Part shown: in pieces, positions 11,001 to 23,000 of the stretch
Layout: each line of letters begins with the position of its first letter
Position numbering within the stretch: the stretch's first letter is position 1
Assembly (NCBI GenBank): GCA_021292165.1
Contig: CM037877.1
Span: 212,020,715-212,084,714 of the forward strand
Direction: 5' to 3'
Source: Shinisaurus crocodilurus
Taxonomy: Eukaryota > Chordata > Lepidosauria > Squamata > Shinisauridae
DNA: 64,000 nt
Position numbers and translations under genes: made by a program
Notes under the pieces: generated by a model
The model's database searches: none
Told to the model about the DNA's origin: nothing
Seen by the model: the letters and a program-made list of their open reading frames with translations, nothing else

Positions 11001-14000
11001 GCAGCAGTAAGAATCGTTCTCCCCTCACCTGCTCACGAGATCGTCCCATTTGAGCTTTGAGATTTCATCTTGCTCTGATTTGTTCAGCAGGCAGTCACAC
11101 AAGACAGGATTCACAGTTACAAAGCTGTAATCAAACATCCCCAATTAAAAACTCCCAGGTGTGATCTCACCATGATCCACTCACTGAACTGGGAATACAC
11201 TGTCAAGAATGTGCAACACTCTAATGTTTTCAGACTCCGTTTGCCTCTTTAGTGCTTTGTTGAAAGCTGCAACAGGATTTCTACAACCCTACTGCACTTG
11301 TGTAATTACTTGGTAAGCTTGGTGCTAGAGCCTTACTTTACAGCCCACAACTCATGAGAGCGGAACTATTTCAAATAACCAAGGAAAAAGCATGCGCTTT
11401 TTGTTTTTAGTTGATGCATGAGAAGGGCCATAGCTCAGTGGTAGAGCACATGTTTGGCATGAGGAAAGTCTCAGGTTTCATCCCCAGCATCTCCAGGTAG
11501 GGTGGGGAAAAACTCTGCCTGAAACCATGGAGAGCTACTGCCAGTCAATGTCAACCATGCTGGGCTAGTTGGACCAATGGTCTGATTCAGTATAAGGCCA
11601 TTTCCTATGTTCCCGTCTTGGACGAGGCATTTCCAGTTCTCTCACATAGGACAGAATGCCTCTTTTAAGATGGCGCTCGCCATCTGCTGCTTTTATATGT
11701 ACATGTGTTAAAAGTAATTACAAATGTTTAAAAATCTAAATCAATCAAACAATTATTTGATCAAATGGGTTTTTTTAATGATTAATCTAACAATCAGTCA
11801 GCAATATTTCAGCGAAATATTGCAGACCGAATTAAAATTCATTTGAGTAGTCGTTGACAAACATTCCTTTAATCAGGCAGCAATCATAAATGCTTCGAAA
11901 AAAGCAGTATAGTTTTAAACCTCTTACTGATCCACTTAGGCACAGTGTTAGGGTACATCTGCACAAGTCCCATGTGTGTGTGTGCACGTTGGGGGCTGGG
12001 GCTGGATGCACATCTGAGCACCACCCACACTGCACTAAGACTTCATCCCCATGTATAATGCAGCTGGATATAAAAGAGTGACCAGGACAGGCCCTGCAGT
12101 CTGTATGACTGAGTGTTCAGGCATAGCATATGGGGACTTATATGAGAAAAGAGCACTCCCCACATTTATGGTTTAGCACACAAAGCTAAGTGTGCAAAAT
12201 CACTCCTGCAGCCATTCTATGCTATCAGAACAGAGCAATGAGGTTAGTGTTCTGTTATCTCTGCCCCACAAGGCTTTGCTTCTTACATACTTTTTGTTTG
12301 TTTCGTCGACCAACTCATTAATCTTCACGTAGTTGATGACAGCGCTCCTCACTTCACTGCTGGACAGGGTGTGGCCTTTCCTGGAGGAAAATGAAAACTT
12401 TTACTTGCTCAGCTATGCTTTGGAAGCAACACCAAATATTCAGCTCTTACAAATTGGAGATTTCCCAATAATACCATCATCATATGTTTATTGCTTTAGC
12501 CATAGGCCATTGCAAGTACAAGCAAAACAACATCCAACAGGAGAAATAAGAAAAATATAATGATAAAGAGAATACAATACAATTAAAATATGCTTTAAAA
12601 ACATTCCTTTTCATAACAGGCCCTGATTTTACTAAGGTTATCCTCATAATCATAATAAATTGGAGATTTCAGAAACACTCTCCAGGAAGGAAACTGTTCC
12701 CCTGCACTTTTTTTTAAATGTAAAAGAACCAAACCAAACCCTAAAACTTGGCACTGAACCAAACCCTTGAATTTGGTACCAAGCAACATTAACATTTTTT
12801 ATCCCCCCCTCCCCGCGGTTGGCCACTTTTTCAGAATACTTACACAAAGTTACTGACAAACTGCAGCTGTGGGGATGTCTCTCTCCCTAAGGCATCTGCC
12901 TATTTACTCTGGAATTTCACACACACACACACACACACACAACCTCACCCCACTTTTTAAAACACTTGACTGTTTCCTCCTCTCCTAATGCCCTTGGCCC
13001 ATCATGTCGGGCAAGGAGTAACAGGATGTTTAAGGAACAAGCCAGGCAGTTGGTTCTCTCACTTTCCTTACTTATATCCAGATTCCTGGAACAAGGGAAC
13101 CATTCTGGATGATACACCATAAAGTGGTATGATTTCAGGAGAGCGGTATGGCTGTTCTCCATCATCGCCTTTACTATCTTCGACAGGTGATTCAGATGTT
13201 GCTGTGTCAGGTACTACGAAGGATCTAATACTGAAATGCAAAAGGAAAGATCAGCTTCACACAGTCTTTAGAGGAAAAAAACTATCATGATGGCTAGCCC
13301 TTTCATGACCAAGAAAGAAATTAGTGCAGTACTGCATCCTAGTCTCTCAGGCAACAGGCACCCCAGGACCACTCCTCACATTCTAATACTGCTGTGTAAA
13401 ACCCCTCAGGACAAGTTCATTTACAAACGGTCCAAGCTTGTTCCTGCTCTCTAGAGGGTTCCCAGAGCAACAAAACAAAGCGTCACAGATCATCTACTTC
13501 CCTGAAATAAGCCCAAGTGTGGCTACTGAACCAAGTAGGGGACTTTATGGGTTGCTAAATATCTCATAACAGCCACAGTGTCGCATTTGTATAGGGTTTG
13601 TGAGTGCTTGAACACCTGCACAAGCATTCTCTTGTAATCCTTACAACCATCCTGTAAGGTGGGTCAGTATTATTATCTCCATATTTCAGATGAAGAGCTG
13701 AGGCTAAGGTCACCTAGTACAGTGTTCTCCAACCTCGGGTCCCCAGATGTTTTTGGCCTACAACTCCCAGCATGCCCCAGCCAGCATAGCTGGCTGGGGC
13801 ATGCTGGGAGTTGTAGGCCAAAAACATCTGGGGACCCAAGGTTGGAGAACACTGACCTAGTACATTCATGGTAGCCACTGCATTACACCAGCTATTTGGC
13901 ACACAGGCCATTTCACAAAGAGAAGGGAAAGTGACACGAGCGCTTTCTCATTTGCATGATTTTACAAGCTAGTTTTCCTATAGCCTTGCCGTTTATATAA

Positions 14001-17000
14001 TGGAGACCCAACTAGCTGACCATTTAGCACTCATTCAGGAGAGCTGCCAGAGGGTGGCTCAATCCCACACTTGTCTCTTGGCAGCCCACTTGGCTGATAG
14101 CGACTGGGGTTGGCTTTGCTGTGTGCATGGCTAACTTTCTGCACTGACCAAACGGTTTCACAATGGCCTCTGTCAAAACAATCACTATCTGGATAATCAT
14201 CAAGTGTAGTTGGGAAAGAGGGCCAGTACTGGCCATTTCCATGAAGTGTGCTGGCTCTACAGTCGCCATCCCCGCTGCCTTGACGCAAGGAACCAGCACA
14301 GTCAATAGCTTCACCTGCTTGCAACATGCTCTATAATCAGGTGTGTATTTGACGCATGCCAAGCATCCCTGACCCTCCCTGCAAATGCACCCGTTGAAAA
14401 CTCCAGTTCTTTTTAATATTTCTTAAAATGGAAGTGTTAAGTAGATTTTCAGCACATCTTTAAAAATAATAATTTGGAATATCTGAACATTTTACTTTTG
14501 CTATCCCTACAGTGTTAAATTTCAGTATGGTAACGTTTTGCATTAAAAAGTTGTGGATTTTGCTTCCTTCCTCCCCCCACCCTGTAATTCCATAATGTGC
14601 AAAACACAAGATTCATTTTGCAAAACCAAAAGTTCCAATCGGAAAAAGTCACTTGCCCTAGAACGAGTTATCCTGCACCTATTATCCAGCACCTTCCTAA
14701 TACCAGATTCTGAAACTATGCAGCATAACTGGATTGCAGAGCCTGCTCTTATCAAAGTATCTTGGCTCCAGGTTTCTGGGTCTGTCCTACACTCCCCACC
14801 TCACTCTACGCCGGTGGGCTTTTGGCATGAAGGTGCCAGAAAACCCCCATTAATGGGGAAAGAGAAGAGGGGCTCAACCCCAACCTTCTTCGCAGCAAAG
14901 GAAGATGGGGGGACAAATTGCCTGTGTGGAAACAAACTGATAGCTAAGAGTGCAGAGCATCCTTGCATATGTACTAATATGAGCAGGGGATTATACAATG
15001 ACATAGGGTTGCCATTGGGGTTCCTGGACTTTTCATTGTAGGAAAAGAAAGGTCTCTCTCTCTCTCATCTACAAACAAGCACACACAGGTCAATCGCATA
15101 GCACTCAAGGACAGGGGGGTTGGGAAGAGAAAAGTAATAAGAAAAAGCACCTCTCAAAGTTCTCAGAATTATTCTATAGTAAGGGAAACAGAGAGCTTCC
15201 TAGACCTGGACTCCAATTCCGCCAGTCTCCGGAGGAGAAGAGTTTCATTCATAGTCTTAGATGTCACTTCTAGCTAAGCTCATATGCAGACCTAATCTAA
15301 ATGTTCTCCCTACAGTACAAGGCCTGCACTGTCAGCCTCCTTGACATCACAAGTAGCCATTGTGACAGAGCAAATGCATAGCACTGACTATCCTCGCAGG
15401 TGACTGTAGGAATCCCTGACACCACATCTATCAAGGTGTAGCACAAATAAGACCTTTTAAAAGTAAAATGCCAACTTCGCGATGCTATGTATACGCGACA
15501 TCATAGATGGGTGGTGGAGAAGAGAGTGTAGAACCCCCACTAGAAAATGAAGCCCAACAGCCTAGTTCCAAGGCTCCAACCCCCACAGACATGATCCCTG
15601 AGGAGAAGGGAGAGGAGGGGCTGCAGTGCATCTTCATCACCGATCCTTCGACACTTTTCGCGGAAGCGGGAGGAAGACTTGCGAAGCGAGCATGGGCTGC
15701 GGTAGGGAGAGACGACAGGTAAGCACAACATAATTTGCGCTAGTGGAATGACAACAGTTGGATACTGCCCAATGGGACAATGTGTGTCAACAGTACTGGA
15801 CGTAGTGAATTACTCATAGCCAGAGTGTCCATGGCTAAGCAGAGATTTGAACTAAGGTCCCTGTCTGTTATCACTTCAAGGGAATTGCAGGGAAGTGGGA
15901 TATAAATTGAATTAATCATTGTCATAATAGTTACTATCCTCTTTATACCTACTGAATGATAATAGCTGTAAAGATTTTAAAGTCTTATGCACATTCGGCA
16001 TAATATAGTTCCATTATATAGTGGAGCCTGTTTAATTGATATTCACAATGCCTACTGATGATAAAGGGAAGGCAATTTAGAATTGGCATATATTTTGCAT
16101 AGCTTGTTGCCAATTTGAAATGTCATAGTGATGCAGCTGAAAAGCAATAGCAAACAGTAATGAGTTGCTGTGTTACAGAAAGAAAGTGATTAGGATGGCA
16201 AAAGCCTGGTCTTGAAAATTCTTTTATGCCTTTAGTAAGTGAGCATCCGGGCAAGGTTTCAAAAGGCACAACCTGCTCTGGTGCAGCAGCAGGGAGATGA
16301 CAAAAGCATCACTTGCTGAACATCTCGTTTAACATGACTGAACTGTTAAAAGATACGAGAGCCCTCTGCAGTTTGCGCTCCCGGATTTGGTTCTGCTATG
16401 TAGTTGTTAATACAGGGAGAGGCATTTATCATGGGTCTGGTCTAGATTTGTTTTGTTTTTCAGTGATGATTTAATATAATGATTGAAATCAGAAAATGTA
16501 GAAGAGGAGAGCAATGGTAGGAACATTAACAACCCTTTTAGAGTAAGAGGCACCTAAACAGTAGCAACAAACTTTAAAAAGAAAAAGCAATGTTATTTTC
16601 TTTTTGAAAAAAGATATGCAACAGCAGAGCACTCTATGGGCCAGCTCTCACAACATGACAGCCCATCATGGGTTCATTTACCCTCGAGAAGCTGCGGCGC
16701 ATGCCAGCCGCCGTTATGAATATGCAACCCCCAACCAGGGGTTGCCATGGCTTGGCATGCGAACCAGGCTGGCGGGGATTATCTGAGGGTTAAACAACCC
16801 TTGCATAACCCTAAAACAGACTATAGGTTATGTGACGGCTATTTAACCCTCAAATAACCACTACTAGCCAGGTTCTTATGACACGACAAGCCACGGTAAC
16901 CCTGTTAGGGGTTGCAAATTCATAATGGGGGACGACATGCACTGCAGCACCTCAAGAGTAAATTAAACCATGAGGGGCTGTCATATTGTACAAACAAGGT

Positions 17001-20000
17001 CTATGTACGGAATGGCCAGGAAAATGGCCAGTTTCAAACAACTCATGCATACAACGGGAGGGCTCAGTTTTAAAATGTGGATTTAGTGCAACTTTGTAAG
17101 TAGATGTGTTAAAGAACAGATTAAAAATTGTGATTCCATACTTAGCTTCAGCTATGAATAAAAGACGATATTACTGCTGATGCCATGTAGATATTTCCAG
17201 CGTGGGCCATTAACACAAAGCGAGTTTAAGGACTGACTTATTTAGCTCCCTATGGGAGCAGGTAACACTGTAATTTCAGTGCAAGTATAAAATCATGAAT
17301 GGAATACTTCATTTGCTCACAGCTTCCAGCAAAGAAACACTTTCTCATTCACACAGAACTTAAGATCTATAATTGATCAAACGTTACAACAGAAGGAGCC
17401 CAAAGTACAGAGATGCTTGGAGCATTAGAATGCATGCCCAACAGTCACTGATATTTCACTCTCTATTAGGGTGCATGTTTAGACAGAAAAGACTTGTTTA
17501 GACATATCTGTGCATGTTTAGACAGAAGGAGGTCCTACAGAAGAAGGTCCTACAATTACATGCTGGCTGGAGAATGCTGGGAATTATACAACCTTTTTCT
17601 GTCTAAACTTGTATAGGATTGCACCCTTAACATGTTTAAAGCTTTTTCTCAACTAACTGACACTGATTTGTGAAACTTGTTATCACATTATGTGATGATA
17701 CAATTGTGCATGGCACACATATGCAAGCACACACAAGTTCTTGTTTTAAGACTGCTGCAGTGGCAATTTAATTAATTACTTGGGAGAGTACACTTTCATT
17801 TTTGTCAAACCATCAATGATTTTACATACTACTTATTTCTCTTCCTTGCTCTCCACTCACCACACACGTCAACTAGATCTTAGAGAAGGAGTCTTGTTTT
17901 TAACTTTGACTACTATAAACCCATTCACCCAGTGTACTCTGTAACTGTGCAGTACAAGCACAGAACTCTACATTGTCCCAGAAAATCCTGAAAATGTCAG
18001 CTTTTATTTTTAAAAGCATGTGTCTCATCCTAAAGTTAACACTAAAAGCTCTTCTCCGGGTGTCCCCGCCAAATGAGGTAAGGTGGGTGGCTACTAAGGC
18101 GCTTTTTCAGTGATGGCACCCCGGTTGTGGAATGACCTCCCCAAAGAGGCTCACCTGGTGCCTACATTGTGGTCTTTTAGGACCTTTTTATTTTGGCCCT
18201 TCAGTTTTAAAAATCATGTTAGCGTGTTTTTAGATCTTTGCACTGCTGCTGGCTTTTATCTTGGATACTACTTTGGTTCTATTCTGTTTTAAACTTACAA
18301 TTTTATATTCTGTTTTACTATGTTATTGTATTTTATCATTGTATTTTATCATTGTCTTCTAAACTGCCAAGAGCGCTTCAGCTAATGAGTGGTATAGAAA
18401 TGTAATAAATAAATAAATATGGTTAATACCTGGTGAAACCTCAGAAGCCAAACAGGGCGGAAGAGCATGTTGAGCAAGACTTAACAGATTGGGGGTGGGG
18501 GGGGAGGGCTCCCCTGCCCAGAACAGCAACTCCATCATAACACATTCATTGTAGAAGCAGAATACAATAGGAAAATCTGTATACAAATGTGCATATTTAT
18601 GCAGGACTGCACGTTTCAGCTTTTCTTGGCACAGAAAAAGCTGTATTTATTTTGTGAGTAAAGAATATACACAGGCCTTTTCTCCATGACTTTTCCATTC
18701 CTACTATTACCTTTAGCAATAGGGTGATTGGAACATCATACTAGTCCGATGCGATACGATTGTGCTCGCGACTTGTGCTGTTTATATTTATATACAGTCT
18801 TGTGCCATCTCTTCATAATATTCTATCCTAACCCTAACCCTGCCAGTCAGTGTCAACAATACTGGGCTAGATGGACCAATGGTCTGACACAGGATAAGGC
18901 AGCTGTATACAACTGCAGCCTGAACTGCACATGTCATTTTGTTGTCCAGCCTTGCTCATGTAACAAGATGATTCTGTAGTTCTACAGTTCGCTTTACACT
19001 TCATATTTCTATCCTTTGCTGTATCCACTTTTCCAGACCATTATTGGACACTGTACTTACACAAACCCACACCCTTCTTCCTAATTGCTTCTGTCATGCA
19101 TTAACTGCTTAGAGCTATTTTTTAAATATGGTAAGCAGTAGTCATGCCTTGGATTGAGAGCATAATTCGTTCCGGAAACATGCTTGTAATCCAAAACACT
19201 CTTATATCAAAATGAAATCCCCCCAAAAAATTTGTACAGAGATTTTTAATTTAAGCCGTACTACAGTACTTGTATTGCAAGACTTTGCTTGTATATCAAG
19301 TAAAAAATAAATAAATAAATAAATATTTAAAAATTTGCTTGTCTTGCAAAACGCTCTCAAACCAAGTTATTACTGTATTACTGTATCCAAGGTATTACTG
19401 TATATAAATCTATTAAATAAATAGATAAATATCACCCTCATTCCTGTAAAGCAAGGGTGCAGAATCTGAGTCCCAGAGGCCAAGTCCAGCCTGCCAGGAG
19501 TCCCAAGCTGGCCCTTCAAGGCTCCCCAGGTGCCCATGCCCCTTTTGCCTTCAGCCCCTCCCCTTTGCCTTCAGCCCCGCCCACCACTGGAATGTGGCCC
19601 CTGAGAGCTTCTCCAAAATGGAATTTGGCCTTTGGCCTGAAAGAGGTTCAACACCCCTGCTGTAGAGCTCTCCAGCCACACTCATCTCTCATCAGAGCAG
19701 CTTATTGATGGGCATGTTGGGTTATCTCACTCCAGGCTATAAGCAGTGCGTATGTCCATCCTGATTTGCAAATAGCCCTTTCTTTTATTGCTGTTTGAGG
19801 ACAGGGGCTTGTTTAGATTTTTGGCTTCTCGACATCAGCTCAAGTATAATTACACAAAGTCTATGAGAGAGATAAAATACCTTTCAGATGGTTGTGTGCG
19901 TAAGTATGGACCAAGACAAAGAGCAACATTTCTGCTCATCAGCTGCTCTGTTCTTAAACACAGCTCAGTTCATCCACAGACAGAAATCACACCATTCAAA

Positions 20001-23000
20001 CTTTTCTCCGCTGTGAAAACTGCCCATTTAGAACGCCTCTCCCAAGATTTCAAGTTTGGCTGGCACAGGGGTTCAGGATCCTACCTTTCATGTCTCCAGT
20101 CTACGTCCACAATGCTCTCCACCCCCTTACTCAGTTCTTTCACCTGGACAATCTTCTGTTGCTGCATCGACTGCAGGAACTTGGAGAACTAAGAGAGAAA
20201 GGCAGTTACAACCTGGATGTTGGGACAAGAGCAGCGGCAGCCCATGAGGCAGTACATGTTGCAGCGGCTGGCTGCTGTCCTCAAAGAGGGGAGAAAGCCA
20301 GTGCCCTTAAAGCCTCCATCACTGACTGGGGATAGGATAGGAAGAAGACAAGAGGCCCTGGTCTGTGCAGTGCAGGTAGAGCCATAGTGGGCCTGCAGAG
20401 AGGCTTGTTAGAGTCTGTACAGATTCTAACCGAAATTAACGTGAGCTTGCAAAAGGTACTGCAGGGAGAGGCCCTTGCCCTTCTCACTTCTTGGTTTCGC
20501 CTGCCTACCACGGATGCAGCAGGCAGATATGTGAGAGACAGGCAGACAGAAATCTCCACAAAGTTGACAAAGTTAAATAACTAATTCCATTCCTCAACCT
20601 TGCATGGCACAGAAAAATCAACACACCTTTTTGTAGCTAGATTTCTTTATGTCTAGTTGTTGACCTTTTGGACTGTTGGTAGATTAAAGGAGAGAACAAT
20701 TACATGCAAGAAATAGCAGAAATCAAGCCCAAGTATCTTTCGTTAATGGTTACATTTTAAAAAGATGCTTCCCTCTACCTACCCCAACTTCTCCTGCTAA
20801 AATTTTCTTAAAACATGAACATACTGAAATTGAGAATACAGAATTTAAATTCCATATAAAGCAGGAGTGGGCAACTTGTGACCCTCCAGATGTTTTGGCT
20901 TACAAATCCCATCAACCCTAGCCAACACAGCCAGTGGTGAGGGATGACAGGAGTTGTAGGCCGAAACATCTGGAGGCCATAAATTGCTCACCCTTGATAT
21001 AAAAAGATCAAATGGAACTGCCTTCTCTATTACAAACGCAGGCAATTTCTTTTCTTTTCATTACACTTCTACTGGATGACAGGTGTTGTACGTCCTTGTG
21101 AATGATCAAAGAATGTTTAACACAGAATACGACATAGGTGAAATTGGAATTTCAGAGCCAATGTTTTGCACTTTCCCCCCCCGAGTGCACTTTTTGCACT
21201 CAGGTAAAGTGCAGAAGTGCATCCCCCCGCCCCACTTTTTTCTTGAGAAAAGGAGTTTTGACAGCTAGCTGTCAAAACTCTGGGTCCCTTTAAATGACAA
21301 CCCATCATGAGTACAACAACCCCTACAAGAAGATATGGGTTGTCCGGGTGGCTTGTTGCCCTCAAACAAGTCACCCTGAGGGAATCAGTCCAGGTTTGCA
21401 CGACGACAAACCATTGTAGGTAGCAACCCATGATGGGTTGTCGTGTTGTGCGAACCCAGTCAATCTCTTTTTAGCCAAATAGCCTGAATGACAGCAAAAA
21501 CTAATATAAAACCAGAGGCCTGGCTAACTGGGGACAGATTTACATGGCATTATGCTAGGGATGTACGGATTTTGTTAAATCTGTTCCACCTGTATTTTAA
21601 GGATTGTCACGTGTCTTTCATTCTATAATCCGCTCATTGACAGAATCAGATTTTTTAGGGATGTACGAGAATTTTGTTTCTGTTTGCAAGTGCACACTTG
21701 TACAAATCCCCCCGCCCAAAGTAAAAAAAAAAACAACAGTCTGCAAGTCCGTGGAATCTGCGCAACTCAGAAAAAGCTGGTCTACTGCGGAATCTGCAGA
21801 TCGGATTCATACTCATATAAATTCATTTGAATCCCTTGCAGATTTGCCCTACATCCCTACATTATAGAGACATTGCATTCATTGAATTACGTTTTCAAGT
21901 AATGCCAGCTGCAGTCTTGATGGCCATTATAAGAAGATCCCAATGGATCAAAGACTATATATTTGCCACCAAAAACAAGTGGAAAGTTTAGCGCACTATA
22001 TTCTAAACCCAGAGAAGGATTTTTGAAACCTTTGCTGTCCATTGAGAGAATGACTGCTCTTGTGGAAATTGTGTTTTCTTCCAAGTGATATGTAATATAC
22101 CAAGTGGCTCTTTTTCCTTTGGCAGCAAGGAAGATGAGACAGTAAGATAAAATTGTGATAAATAGCCACAGAGAAACAGAGCTCTGAGGTGAACTAAAGT
22201 TGCTTGATACCTTTGTAAAATTATGATATGATGCCAGGTTTTGAAATATCAGTTTTGTATTAGTGTATTAATTTGTTGTTTTGGCCTTCGGTTTGATCAA
22301 TAAAGTTTTGAATGAATGAATGAATTATAGTGATATATGAAGCACAACGAATTTAGATAAAAACCAAAAGGTTCAAATAGAAAGCAATGTTCAGCAGCAA
22401 ACTTGCATCCAGCTTGTGTAAGATTGATCTTACTATGCTTACCAGCATAAAAACATGTAGTTACGCAGAAAGGTGCTGGTCAGCAGAGGGAGCTCAGTCT
22501 TCTTCACTTTACATTTTAAGGCATGGAAGAAGCATTGGTGAAGCAACACATCCATTTGCTCTGTAAAAATTTAAAAAAAGGCAGAACAATTCATTCCCTA
22601 CCAGTCTCTGCACAAAACACAATGTGAGCAGTTCACAATCTATCATGGTCACAGTGTGAACCTCTCTGCTCCTGCTTATGCCTCCATGTTGTGTCCGTGT
22701 TGAAACAGTTTCAGAGCACACAGCATGATTTCAAACTATGGACTTCCACATACAAGTCACATAATGGCTTGTGCCTCTCTTTTTTTTGTCAAGATAATGC
22801 AGGCAAACAAAACAGAAAAAGAAGTGGAAGAAGAGTGTAAAAGGCCAGCATTACACCAATACCAACATTAAATTTCTACAGAAACAACTCGGCACACTGG
22901 CTGTGATCACACTGGCAGCTTAATAAAAGCCTTCTTCACATTTCGAACGGAAGTGGGTATACCGTGTGAAATCTGTAATGTGTATGAGAAGGATACTTTT

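Larger units (their letters stand above)
13231..20084. other. EIF2D intron 9 (6.9 kb)
   Basis: This is the largest intron. It contains MITEs at 13720-13854, 16652-16940 and 17468-17628, an L2-like LINE end at 18045-18419, a partial tRNA SINE at 18838-18908, a pogo-like MITE at 19136-19375 and a hAT element at 19452-19659. Two unexplained ORF segments (14031-14327 minus, 15507-15722 plus) are discussed in the findings. No further exon was recognised. Confidence 0.7.

Noticed and set aside
11425..11495. Possible tRNA gene from A-box and B-box sequences
   Set aside because: The head lacks a foldable acceptor stem and is joined to a repeated SINE body found elsewhere in the window.
14553..15041. 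162-residue open frame on the plus strand
   Set aside because: Intronic, with no domain, low-complexity stretches and no splice context. Taken as a chance ORF.
18829..18844. CCTAACCCTAACCCTG telomere-like repeat
   Set aside because: Only about two units, next to a partial SINE; too short to be an interstitial telomere.
19788..20192. 134-residue plus-strand frame
   Set aside because: Part of it is the antisense of EIF2D exon 9; the rest is intron.
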